Source: Lentisphaeria bacterium
GTDB lineage: Bacteria > Verrucomicrobiota > Lentisphaeria > Oligosphaerales > Oligosphaeraceae
Direction: 5' to 3'
Length of the DNA stretch: 6,608 nucleotides
Assembly: GCA_016287975.1 (NCBI GenBank)
Contig: JAEEXV010000403.1
Coordinates: 1-6,608 of the forward strand
The notes under the pieces are model-generated. The model was not told the origin of the DNA and ran no database searches. It saw nothing but the letters and a program-made list of their open reading frames with translations. Position numbers and translations under genes: made by a program. Of this stretch, positions 1 through 5,472 are shown one piece after another (position 1 is the stretch's first letter; the number at the start of each line of letters is the position of its first letter).

Positions 1-354
1 CATCGCGTGCTGGCGCGAGGGCGCGACACTGCCGCGCAGCGGCGGCAGCGTCGGCCCGTCCGTCTCGTCCTCCTCCGACGCGAACGGCGTTCCAAGCGCG
101 ATGGCATGCTCAGGCGCCGCCACTGGCTCGTCATCGTCCTCCTCCGCTGGCTCGGGCGGCGGCGGCGCAAAGCCGCCGAACGGCCGCCTCGGCGGAGGCA
201 GGCCGCCCGTGCTGGCGGTGGTCGTCGTGCCCTTGGCGTTTTTGCTGGCCTTGACGGCGATGCCGATCACGACGAAGGCCAACCAGACGAGGACACCGAT
301 GAAATCCAGGCCGCCAGCCTGCATCGGCTCTATCATGGAGAATGACGACAGCAT
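1..354 (-). CDS. One-pass membrane protein with Pro-rich acidic tail, downstream of floA (3' end outside window)
   Basis: An open frame of 118 codons runs from an ATG at 354 to the window edge with no stop, so the C-terminus is missing. The ATG lies 15 bases after the floA stop and is preceded by a GAGAG purine run, so co-translation with floA is likely. In-frame ATGs at 336 and 324 are alternative starts with weaker upstream sequence. Residues about 16-35 (GLDFIGVLVWLAFVVIGIAV) form one hydrophobic segment. A short basic stretch (KASKNAK) follows, then a Pro/Gly-rich linker (PPPRRPFGGFAPPPPEP), then an acidic region with EEDDDE and EEDE clusters. The positive charges after the segment suggest the tail is cytoplasmic. 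I recognise no family. By position it may be a FloA partner, but that is inference. Confidence is good that it is a gene, low on function. Confidence 0.72.
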   Translation of the reverse strand, partial: MLSSFSMIEPMQAGGLDFIGVLVWLAFVVIGIAVKASKNAKGTTTTASTGGLPPPRRPFGGFAPPPPEPAEEDDDEPVAAPEHAIALGTPFASEEDETDGPTLPPLRGSVAPSRQHAM

Positions 355-369
355 TCCGTCTCTCGCTGG

Positions 370-1377
370 TTATGCCTGCGGCGCGGCGGGCGGCGGGGTG
401 GCGTTGTCGCCGCCCAGGAGGTTGCGGCGCATGTCGGTGTCCGACTGCAGGTTCTCCATGCGGTAGTAGTCCATCACGCCGAGGTTCCCGTCCCGCAGCG
501 CGGCGGCCATGGCCTGCGGGACCTGCGCCTGCGCCTCGACCACCTTCGCCTGCATCTCCTGGACGCGGGCCTTCATCTCCTGCTCCTCGGCGACGGCCGC
601 CGCACGGCGCACCTCCGCCTTGGCCTGCGCCACGCGCAGGTCGGCCTCGGCCTGGTCGGCCTGCAGCCGCGCGCCGATGTTGTCCCCGATGTCCACGTCC
701 GCGATGTCAATCGAGAGGATCTCGAAAGCCGTTCCTGAATCCAGCCCCTTCTCCAACACGCGCTGCGAAATCTGGTCGGGGTTCTCCAGCACTGTCGTGT
801 AGGAGGGCGACGAGCCGATGGTCGTGACGATGCCCTCGCCGACACGCGCGATGATTGTCTCCTCCGTCGCGCCGCCGACCAGCCGTTCCAGGTTCGTGCG
901 CACCGTCACACGGGCGCGCGCCTTGACCTGGATGCCGTCCTTCGCGACCGCGTCCACCGTCATGCGGCCCTTCTTGGGGTCGGGGCAGTCGATGACGCGC
1001 GGGTTGACGCTCGTCTGCACCGCCTGCAGAACGTTGCGGCCCGCCAGGTCGATGGCCGCCGCCTGGTTGAAGGTCAGCGGGATGTTCGCCTTGTCCGCAG
1101 CAACCAGCGCATTGACCACGTTCGGCACATTGCCGTGCGCCATGTAGTGCCCTTCCAGGTCGTCCGTCGTCACCTCCGTCAGACCCGCCTTCCGCAACTG
1201 GATGTACGACCGCACGATCAGCCCCGACGGAATCTTCCTCAGCGTCATCGCGAAGAGCCGCAGGAACGAAATGTGCGCCCCCGACGCATTCGCCTGGATC
1301 CACGTGCTGAAGTAGCTCATGATCAACGCAAAGACAATGAAGCCGACAAAAATCAGCACACCAATCAGAATGGGCAT
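370..1377 (-). CDS. floA: Flotillin-like protein FloA
   Basis: Bacterial flotillin of the FloA (YqfA/UPF0365) family, a membrane scaffold that forms functional membrane microdomains and affects membrane fluidity. At 335 residues it has the family's usual length. A hydrophobic N-terminal anchor (about residues 2-24) is followed by the family-type segment [25 protein letters not shown], then the SPFH/PHB domain (about 65-235). An Ala/Glu-rich coiled coil spans about 238-290, and the conserved C-terminal signature [21 protein letters not shown] is at 302-322, ending in a Pro/Ala tail. The ATG at 1377 has a strong AAAGGAGA ribosome site 7 bases upstream. In Bacillus subtilis floA is co-encoded with the NfeD-type gene yqeZ upstream; here a toxin-antitoxin pair lies upstream instead, and a small membrane protein follows 15 bases downstream. 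It probably has its own promoter (1428-1456). Confidence 0.95.
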   Translation of the reverse strand: MPILIGVLIFVGFIVFALIMSYFSTWIQANASGAHISFLRLFAMTLRKIPSGLIVRSYIQLRKAGLTEVTTDDLEGHYMAHGNVPNVVNALVAADKANIPLTFNQAAAIDLAGRNVLQAVQTSVNPRVIDCPDPKKGRMTVDAVAKDGIQVKARARVTVRTNLERLVGGATEETIIARVGEGIVTTIGSSPSYTTVLENPDQISQRVLEKGLDSGTAFEILSIDIADVDIGDNIGARLQADQAEADLRVAQAKAEVRRAAAVAEEQEMKARVQEMQAKVVEAQAQVPQAMAAALRDGNLGVMDYYRMENLQSDTDMRRNLLGGDNATPPPAAPQA

Positions 1378-1427
1378 GGTCTATTCTCCTTTGAAACTAC
1401 AACGGACACAATCTCAAAAACAAGATT

Positions 1428-1456
1428 AATATATCCCTCCGCACAAGTTTTGCCAA
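1428..1456 (-). promoter_or_regulatory. Probable sigma70-type promoter of floA
   Basis: On the minus strand TTGGCA (1456-1451, 5 of 6 to TTGACA) and TATATT (1433-1428, 5 of 6 to TATAAT) are separated by exactly 17 bases. Transcription would begin near 1421, giving a leader of about 44 bases that contains the floA AAAGGAGA site. It lies between the brnA stop (1476) and floA, so floA need not depend on read-through from the toxin-antitoxin operon. In silico call only, but the match is unusually good for this GC-rich context. Confidence 0.6.
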
Positions 1457-1475
1457 TTGTCCTTCAGCCGAACCG

Positions 1476-1685
1476 CTACTTCCAGGTGGTCCAGGGCTTG
1501 CGCTGTTGACGGACACAGTCCGCCAGGCAGGAGTTCATCAACGTCTGATAGGGGAGTTTGAACTCCACCGCCAACGCCTTGAAATAGCGAACAATTTCGG
1601 CGTCCAGCCGCATCGTCACGACTTGCTTCTCCGCCTTGACATACGGGTTCTTCTCGCCTTTGCTGAAGTCGTATTCGTCTCGCAT
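1476..1685 (-). CDS. brnA: BrnA/CopG-type ribbon-helix-helix antitoxin
   Basis: A 69-residue antitoxin paired with the BrnT-type toxin just upstream. The N-terminus MRDEYDFSKGEKNPY is typical of CopG-like antitoxins found next to BrnT toxins. It probably contributes to toxin neutralisation, though I infer that only from family resemblance. A DNA-binding beta-strand follows (about 20-27, KQVVTMRL), then two helices (about 29-42 and 45-58, with PYQTLMNSCLADCV), giving a ribbon-helix-helix fold. Such proteins dimerise, bind the operon's operator and neutralise the toxin. The ATG at 1685 is chosen because AGGAGGAA lies 5-6 bases upstream and the recognisable family sequence begins there; the frame is open further upstream but gives non-family sequence. 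Its first 70 bases overlap the toxin gene in another frame. The likely operator is at 1992-2017. Confidence 0.88.
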   Translation of the reverse strand: MRDEYDFSKGEKNPYVKAEKQVVTMRLDAEIVRYFKALAVEFKLPYQTLMNSCLADCVRQQRKPWTTWK

Positions 1686-1969
1686 GGTTGCTTCCTCCTG
1701 ATGTATGTGCCTATTTCGTTCGCGGTGGCCTTTCGGGCTGAAATGATGCGGATTTGCGTTTCGTTTTCCCGATAGCAATGGCATACGACCAAAATCCGCA
1801 ACGTCGCACTGGTTCCAAGCAAAAGAAAACGATCCTCGTCCTCCGAATGGTCCGGGTCGAAAATGCGCAAGGCATCCTCATCTTGAAAGACTGTCGCCGC
1901 ATCCTCAAAAGACACGCCGTGCTTTTCCAAATTCAATGCGGCTTTCGACTCATCCCAGACAAATTCCAT
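1616..1969 (-). CDS. brnT: BrnT-family toxin with C-terminal extension
   Basis: BrnT family (PF04365), RelE-like ribonuclease toxins that inhibit translation. The N-terminus MEFVWDESKAALNLEKHGVSF carries the family pattern WDxxKxxxNxxKHGVSF. It is followed by EDAATVFQDEDAL, DPDHSEDEDRFLLLG and the conserved C-terminal strand IRIISARKAT (73-82). Family members are usually about 90-95 residues, but this frame is 117. The core ends near residue 90, and residues from about 95 on (ETNTTSAKARRTRMSRRRSKS) are Arg/Lys/Ser-rich and simply read the start of brnA in another frame. Lost stop or late frameshift is likely; the core looks intact, so the toxin is probably functional. The ATG at 1969 is preferred over the ATG at 1975 because GGAG lies 6 bases before it and directly abuts the other. 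Toxin-before-antitoxin order is normal for brnTA. Confidence 0.88.
   Translation of the reverse strand: MEFVWDESKAALNLEKHGVSFEDAATVFQDEDALRIFDPDHSEDEDRFLLLGTSATLRILVVCHCYRENETQIRIISARKATANEIGTYIRRKQPCETNTTSAKARRTRMSRRRSKS
1691..1699 (-). promoter_or_regulatory. brnA ribosome binding site inside brnT
   Basis: The minus-strand AGGAGGAAG here is a near-perfect Shine-Dalgarno sequence 5-6 bases before the brnA ATG at 1685. The same nine bases are brnT codons AGG AGG AAG (Arg-Arg-Lys, residues 91-93). Antitoxin initiation therefore lies fully within the toxin reading frame, which favours translational coupling of the two proteins. Confidence 0.75.
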
Positions 1970-1975
1970 CGCCAT

Positions 1976-1979
1976 CTCC
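1976..1979 (-). promoter_or_regulatory. brnT ribosome binding site that decides the start
   Basis: GGAG on the minus strand is followed at once by an ATG (1975) and, six bases further on, by a second in-frame ATG (1969). Only the second has usable spacing, so 1969 is taken as the toxin start, giving MEFVWDESK rather than MAMEFVWDESK. Confidence 0.55.
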
Positions 1980-1991
1980 GTACTTTTTGAA

Positions 1992-2017
1992 CAATATAAT
2001 ATATTGATTCAATATTG
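1992..2017. promoter_or_regulatory. Nested CAATAT palindromes, probable BrnA operator
   Basis: Three overlapping inverted repeats lie just upstream of brnT: CAATATA-A-TATATTG (1992-2006, perfect 7-base arms), ATATTGA-T-TCAATAT (2001-2015, perfect 7-base arms) and CAATATTG (2010-2017). CAATAT or its complement ATATTG thus begins at 1992, 2001, 2010 and 2012, mostly at 9-base steps. Ribbon-helix-helix antitoxins bind such repeated half-sites cooperatively, and the cluster covers the spacer and -10 of the proposed brnT promoter. Autorepression is inferred from this layout; BrnA is the obvious candidate ligand. Confidence 0.6.
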
Positions 2018-2023
2018 CTGCAA
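1996..2023 (-). promoter_or_regulatory. Probable brnTA promoter
   Basis: On the minus strand a TTGCAG box (2023-2018, weak -35) is followed after 16 bases by TATTAT (2001-1996, 5 of 6 to TATAAT). Transcription would begin near 1989, about 20 bases before the brnT ATG at 1969 and just ahead of its GGAG. The CAATAT palindromes overlap the spacer and the -10. The region is very AT-rich, so other hexamer choices are possible. Confidence 0.45.
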
Positions 2024-2060
2024 GCATTCGGGAAAGTTCAACAAAACCGCAGTTCCCCCT

Positions 2061-2115
2061 TGAGAGACGGCAGCGCCCCGCCGACATGACGACATGACGA
2101 TGGAACCGCCTCTCA
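2061..2115 (-). terminator. Long-loop hairpin after the symporter gene, possible terminator
   Basis: In the minus-strand transcript UGAGAGGCGG (2115-2106) can pair with CCGUCUCUCA (2070-2061), a 10-pair stem with one G-U pair. The loop of 35 bases is itself GC-rich and contains a tandem 8-base repeat (GACATGAC twice on the plus strand, 2083-2098). The stem starts 23 bases after the symporter stop. About 15 bases beyond it lies a weak T-rich stretch (GGTTTTGTT). The G-U pair favours function on the minus strand. It is not a classical intrinsic terminator because the U-run is displaced and the loop is long. It could instead act as a 3' stability element. Confidence 0.35.
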
Positions 2116-2138
2116 TGGGATCAGCGTGAGAAATATCC

Positions 2139-3914
2139 TCACTGGAACAGCGTCAGCCCCCTCCATTTCTCCTCGGGCTGGACCTTGCCGCAAGTCAGCC
2201 AGACGACGCCGATGAGGATATAGCTGACGATGATCGGCATCCCCAGCCACGCGAAACTCAGGGCGTGGGGTTCCGTCTGGCAGCAGCGGTTGCTGAAGAA
2301 GGCCCAGATGGACATCCCCAGGCTGGCCCCCAGCAGCAGCGTGCTGAGTATCGCCAGCAGCGTGTTGGCGGCGCGCTTCAGGCGGGAACGCAGCAGGAGC
2401 CAGATCACAAGCAGCAAGAGGCCCGCCGCAAAGAACGGGAGCACCCACCCCCAGCTGATGGGTCCTGCTCCCCTGAGCGCGGGCAGCACCTCCGCCCCCT
2501 TCGCCTTCGCCGCATTCCATGCGTTGAAGTCCCGCGTGCTGACGAAATACCAGGCGATCAGGGTGAGTTTGAGCCCCCACAGGAAGCCCGCCGTCACCCA
2601 GATCAGCAGCGTCGAGGCCTTGCGCGAGAGGACGGCGAAGACGAAGACGGGGATCATGATGACGTCGAAGGCGGTGAAGATGGTCTGCGCCTCGACGACG
2701 CTTTGGCGCAGGAAATCCGCCGAATACGCGACCAGGATGCCCAGCCCGATGGAGAGCAGCCCGATGACGATGGTCGCCACCTTGGTGTAGTTGACCTGGC
2801 GCTCCTCGGAGAGGCCTGGGGAGATCAGGCGCAGGTGCAGTTCCTTCATGTAGATGGTCGCCATGCTGTTGAAGACCGCATTCAGGGTCGAGATGACCGC
2901 CGCCAGCATGCCCGCGATGACCAGGCCTGGAATCGGCGCGGGAAGTTTCGTCGCGATGAACTGGAAGAGCGCCGTGTCCCCGCTCTTCACGACCAGGTTG
3001 TTTTGATGGTAGTAGGAGAAGGTCAAGAGGCCGATCACCCACAAAATCAGCAGCGTCGGGATGGTCAGGCAGGTGTTGGTCACCTGCGTCTTCACCGCGT
3101 TCTTGACGCTGCCGCTCGCCAGCAGCCGCTGCACCGTCATCTGGTCGGAGGTCATCAGCGAAATCGGCGCGAGGAACTGCGAGATCAGCATGAGCCAGAA
3201 GGAGAGGCGCACATACGGAGTGATCTGGTAGAACTCCCGCGTCGCGAACTCCGAGAGGCCATGGCCGTTCTTGAAGGCGTAGGCGATGCCGCCGAAGAGG
3301 CCGCCGTCCACCTTCCAGAAGAGCGCGCCGAGGATGCAGAACAAGCCGCCGACCAGGACGATGAACTGCATCACGTCCGTCCACACCGCGGCCTTGAGGC
3401 CGCCTGCGCTGGTGAAGGCGAGGGAGATGAGGCCGCACGCCAGGATCGTCACCCAGCTCGGCCAGCCCGCCGCCCCCTCGAAGATCTTGCTGGTCGAGAA
3501 GAGCACCATGCCCAGGTAGATCAGGCGAAGGTAGATGGTCATCGAGGCCACCAGCGTGCGCACCGCGGGGCTGTAGCGGTGCTCCAAGTATGCGAACGGG
3601 GTGAAGGAGCCCAGCCGAAAGTAGAATGGCATGAAGACCATGCAGGTGAAGATGGTGAAGATCGGATAGAGCAGCGAGAGGATGAACATGGTCAGGCCGT
3701 GGTTGACGATCTCCCCTGGAACCATCACCAGCGAAAAGGCCGACAGCGCCGCCATCAGGCACGAAATCCCCAGCGCCAGCGCAGGCATCTTGCCGCCGCC
3801 CAGCATATAGGACTTGCTGTCCTTCTTCTGTCCGCGGCACAGCACCCCGACAACCACGATCGCCAACAGATACAGCCCGATCGCCGAATAATCCAGCCAC
3901 TTCAACGAATTCAT
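2139..3914 (-). CDS. Sodium:solute symporter (SSS family)
   Basis: Polytopic inner-membrane symporter of the SSS/SLC5 family (PF00474), 591 residues, coupling Na+ entry to solute uptake. Family marks, numbered from the ATG at 3914: TM1 YSAIGLYLLAIVVVGVL (about 9-25); LGGGKMPALALGISCLMAALS before and in TM2 (about 38-58); GGLKAAVWTDVMQF (about 171-184); TSDQMTVQRLLAS (about 255-267); and PIPGLVIAGMLAAVISTLNA onward (about 328-351), corresponding to the sodium-binding TM8 with its Ser/Thr pair. About 14 hydrophobic segments are visible, and a soluble stretch near 463-482 lies before the last ones. The ATG at 3914 is preferred over an upstream in-frame TTG (3959), whose extra 15 residues are not family-like. 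A GGAGGA site lies about 12 bases upstream, rather far. Substrate cannot be told from sequence; a TGGT-NN-ACCA palindrome upstream hints at control by a GntR-type regulator, as for sugar acids or organic acids. Confidence 0.92.
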   Translation of the reverse strand: MNSLKWLDYSAIGLYLLAIVVVGVLCRGQKKDSKSYMLGGGKMPALALGISCLMAALSAFSLVMVPGEIVNHGLTMFILSLLYPIFTIFTCMVFMPFYFRLGSFTPFAYLEHRYSPAVRTLVASMTIYLRLIYLGMVLFSTSKIFEGAAGWPSWVTILACGLISLAFTSAGGLKAAVWTDVMQFIVLVGGLFCILGALFWKVDGGLFGGIAYAFKNGHGLSEFATREFYQITPYVRLSFWLMLISQFLAPISLMTSDQMTVQRLLASGSVKNAVKTQVTNTCLTIPTLLILWVIGLLTFSYYHQNNLVVKSGDTALFQFIATKLPAPIPGLVIAGMLAAVISTLNAVFNSMATIYMKELHLRLISPGLSEERQVNYTKVATIVIGLLSIGLGILVAYSADFLRQSVVEAQTIFTAFDVIMIPVFVFAVLSRKASTLLIWVTAGFLWGLKLTLIAWYFVSTRDFNAWNAAKAKGAEVLPALRGAGPISWGWVLPFFAAGLLLLVIWLLLRSRLKRAANTLLAILSTLLLGASLGMSIWAFFSNRCCQTEPHALSFAWLGMPIIVSYILIGVVWLTCGKVQPEEKWRGLTLFQ

Positions 3915-3955
3915 CTCAAGACACCATCCTCCCCCCCAGACTTCTCCATTCCCAT
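3911..3955 (-). CDS. Possible 14-codon leader ORF overlapping the symporter start
   Basis: In the symporter leader an ATG at 3955 opens a short frame reading MGMEKSGGEDGVLR. Its TGA overlaps the symporter ATG as ATGA. It spans the G7 tract (minus-strand bases 3937-3931). No strong ribosome site precedes it, only a TTGAG about 12 bases away. If translated, it could deliver ribosomes to the symporter start, whose own GGAGGA is about 12 bases from the ATG. The frame is short enough to arise by chance. Confidence 0.25.
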   Translation of the reverse strand: MGMEKSGGEDGVLR

Positions 3956-3971
3956 GCAACGACAGACGCTC

Positions 3972-3987
3972 AACTGGTCAACCAGTT
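3972..3987. promoter_or_regulatory. Perfect palindrome AACTGGT-CA-ACCAGTT, probable GntR-type operator
   Basis: A perfect 7-base inverted repeat with a 2-base centre lies directly downstream of the proposed symporter -10, about where transcription would start. Its core TGGT-NN-ACCA matches the general pattern of GntR/FadR-subfamily operators, for example the UxuR/ExuR sites of enterobacteria. A further CAGTTT half-site lies at 3991-3996, an 8-base step from the CAGTTT at 3983-3988. A repressor here would block symporter transcription. No regulator gene is in the window, so the assignment rests on the site alone. Confidence 0.55.
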
Positions 3988-3996
3988 TGACAGTTT

Positions 3997-4024
3997 AATA
4001 TCGCACCGATTCGCCGCATTGCAA
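3997..4024 (-). promoter_or_regulatory. Possible promoter of the symporter gene
   Basis: Minus-strand TTGCAA (4024-4019, 4 of 6 to TTGACA) and GATATT (4002-3997, 4 of 6 to TATAAT) are 16 bases apart. This places the start near 3990, next to the palindrome at 3972-3987. The hexamers are mediocre, but their position just after the previous gene's stop (4045) and just before the palindrome supports the call. Confidence 0.4.
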
Positions 4025-4044
4025 ATCCCGTCCGCGCCCCGCCC

Positions 4045-4284
4045 TCAATTTTCGTTCCGCCGCTCGGCTTCCTCGTAGTCGGGATCGCCTGGATAGAGGT
4101 CGGGGTACTCCATCGCGTCGTCTCCGAGTTGCGCATAGCGGTCGACCTCCTCCGGATCCCCCTGGCGGCGACGGCGGCGGCGGCGCACCCTCGGCGGAGG
4201 CGGCGGCAACGGCGGCGGATTCATGATCCAGCGCCACACCAGCCAAATTCCGAAAAGAACAAGGATGACTATGAATGTTTCCAC
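4045..4284 (-). CDS. Small one-pass membrane protein with poly-Pro/poly-Arg linker
   Basis: A 79-residue frame starts at GTG 4284, the only start possible because an in-frame TAG lies two codons upstream. GGGAGGG sits about 11 bases before it. Residues about 3-20 (TFIVILVLFGIWLVWRWI) form one membrane segment, followed by NPPPLPPPPP, then RVRRRRRRR, then an acidic Tyr-rich tail (YAQLGDDAMEYPDLYPGDPDYEEAE). The Arg run right after the segment predicts a cytoplasmic C-terminus. No family is recognised. The segment-linker-charged tail plan resembles that of the protein at 1-354, without obvious sequence identity. The coherent hydrophobic start, ribosome site and compositional order argue for a real gene, though high GC makes chance frames common. 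Confidence 0.55.
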   Translation of the reverse strand: METFIVILVLFGIWLVWRWIMNPPPLPPPPPRVRRRRRRRQGDPEEVDRYAQLGDDAMEYPDLYPGDPDYEEAERRNEN

Positions 4285-4334
4285 AAGTGGCTATTCCCTC
4301 CCAACGGATCGTCCCCGCCGTCCCTGGTTCTGCG

Positions 4335-4354
4335 GCGGGCCGTTTTCGGCCCGC
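4335..4354. repeat. Perfect GC hairpin between phosphoesterase and small membrane gene
   Basis: GCGGGCCG and CGGCCCGC form a perfect 8-base inverted repeat around TTTT (AAAA in the minus-strand transcript), beginning about 31 bases after the phosphoesterase stop. No T-run follows on either strand, so it is not a classical terminator. A transcript-protecting or pausing role is possible. The 8-mer GCCGTCCC occurs in direct orientation on both sides (4317-4324 and 4361-4368). Confidence 0.45.
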
Positions 4355-4385
4355 GTCCCAGCCGTCCCCCGTCTTTGCGCGCGGG

Positions 4386-5456
4386 CTACTTTTTCGCGGC
4401 AGTCGCCAGCGTTTCGACCCGCGCGGGCGTCGCGCCCTCGCCGTTGAAGATGCGCGCCTCGACACGCCTGTCGTCGATGTCCAGCACCGTGAAGCCAGAG
4501 CGATGCGCGAAGAAGCGCCCCGTGAACTCGCCCAGCGCGAGAACCTTCTTCACCGTCGCCAGCGTCTTCCGCCCCTTTTCGCTGGCCGAAAGCGCCTTCT
4601 CCATCTCAGCGATGAATGCCGGCCAGTCGCGAAGCACCTCCAGTTTGGCGTCCGTAGGATTCCAGGCGTTGCCCATGCTGGTCGTGATGAGCTGCACCAG
4701 CCTGCCTTTCGCGGACTTGCGCTCCACGATGGAGAAGCGATGCGTGTGCGCGGCCAGGATGATCGCGTTGCGCTTCTCCAGCAAGGCCGCGATCTCGTCC
4801 GCGGCAGGCAGCCGCCACAGCGGATTGCCGACCCCCACGGGCAGCACCGGCAGGTGCGTCAGCAGAAAGACATACCGCGCGTCGGCGTTCGCCTCCAGCG
4901 TCCGCTTCACGAACGCCAGCAGCGGCTTCGGCCCGACAAAGCCGTCCACCGCGATGAAGAGGTCAGGCCCTTTCCGATAGGCGTAGTTGCCGTCCTCCAG
5001 TTTCGCCGCGCCCAGTTCCTTCGCAACCAGCGGCAGCATCGCGCCATGATAGGGCTTCGGGTCGTTCTGCGTCCGAAAGACGCGCACGTCGTGGTTGCCC
5101 TTGACGACCAGCAGCGGCATCTTCGGAAAATGCCGCTTGACCGCCGCGAAGGCCCCCGCCAGCAGTTTCTCCTGGAGTTCAGGCGTGTCGGCGTCCCCCT
5201 GGCAGATGTCGCCCAGCTGAATCGCGAAGGCGGACTTCGCCCCCGTCTTCGCCGCCGCCTCCAGCAACTTGTCGGACGGCCCCTGCCACATCGCGAAGTT
5301 CCGCTTGCGCTCCTTCGCGCGCCCCTGGTTGATGGGCTTCCCCGTGTGGAACGACGGCCCGTCGAAATGGACATCGCCGATGACGGTCACCTGGTACTGC
5401 GCGAACAGCCCCAGCGCGGCAAAGGCGGCAAGGCACAGGAACAATCGCTTCAGCAT
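4386..5456 (-). CDS. Exported calcineurin-type metallophosphoesterase
   Basis: A 356-residue calcineurin-like metallophosphoesterase (PF00149) that should hydrolyse phosphate esters with two metal ions. From the ATG at 5456, an N-terminal signal sequence (MLKRLFLCLAAFAALGLFA, cleavage likely around residue 19-20) precedes the enzyme, so it acts outside the cytoplasm. All metal and catalytic motifs are visible: GDVHFD (27-32; D28, H30), LGDICQGD (81-88; D83), GNHD (120-123), TH (200-201) and AHTH (236-239). The last differs from the usual GHTH only in the Gly. About 100 further residues follow, ending in a strand-like ILD-type region (TVLDIDDRRVEARIF). The start is set by GAGGAG 9 bases before the ATG; an in-frame TTG at 5465 abuts that site. 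It begins 16 bases after the DUF362 gene, so an operon is likely. The substrate (nucleotide, phosphodiester or lipid) is undetermined. Confidence 0.88.
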   Translation of the reverse strand: MLKRLFLCLAAFAALGLFAQYQVTVIGDVHFDGPSFHTGKPINQGRAKERKRNFAMWQGPSDKLLEAAAKTGAKSAFAIQLGDICQGDADTPELQEKLLAGAFAAVKRHFPKMPLLVVKGNHDVRVFRTQNDPKPYHGAMLPLVAKELGAAKLEDGNYAYRKGPDLFIAVDGFVGPKPLLAFVKRTLEANADARYVFLLTHLPVLPVGVGNPLWRLPAADEIAALLEKRNAIILAAHTHRFSIVERKSAKGRLVQLITTSMGNAWNPTDAKLEVLRDWPAFIAEMEKALSASEKGRKTLATVKKVLALGEFTGRFFAHRSGFTVLDIDDRRVEARIFNGEGATPARVETLATAAKK

Positions 5457-5465
5457 GTTTTGCAA

Positions 5466-5471
5466 CTCCTC
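5466..5471 (-). promoter_or_regulatory. Phosphoesterase ribosome binding site
   Basis: GAGGAG on the minus strand lies 9 bases before the ATG at 5456 and falls within the 16-base gap after the DUF362 stop. It directly touches an in-frame TTG (5465), so it supports the ATG as the start and gives a signal peptide beginning MLKRLF. Confidence 0.65.
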
Positions 5472-5472
5472 T

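Noticed and set aside
1686..1784. Upstream in-frame extension of brnA (33 codons)
   Set aside because: It lies within brnT, gives non-family sequence, and the strong AGGAGGAA site points to the ATG at 1685.
2083..2098. Tandem GACATGAC repeat as a possible CRISPR or attachment site
   Set aside because: Only two 8-base copies with no spacer or phage genes; too short to mean more than chance or a small duplication.
2113..3900. Minus-strand 595-codon frame overlapping the symporter
   Set aside because: A shifted reading of the same gene giving Gly/Arg/Pro/His-rich low-complexity sequence; the other frame has clear SSS motifs.
3915..3959. Symporter start at the in-frame TTG (3959)
   Set aside because: No ribosome site, and the extra residues (MHGNGEVWGGGWCLE) are unlike SSS N-termini, which begin just before TM1.
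2265..3998. Plus-strand open frame of 577 codons opposite the symporter
   Set aside because: Its product is dominated by Arg, Gln, Glu, Asp and His with no hydrophobic core, which is the expected antisense shadow of a GC-rich membrane gene.
4335..4354. GC hairpin as an intrinsic terminator
   Set aside because: The stem is perfect but no T-run follows on either strand, so it is listed only as an inverted repeat.
3995..4465. Minus-strand 156-codon frame spanning the phosphoesterase end and the small membrane gene
   Set aside because: It overlaps the supported phosphoesterase in another frame, and its sequence is Arg/Ser/Gly/Pro low complexity without a recognisable domain.
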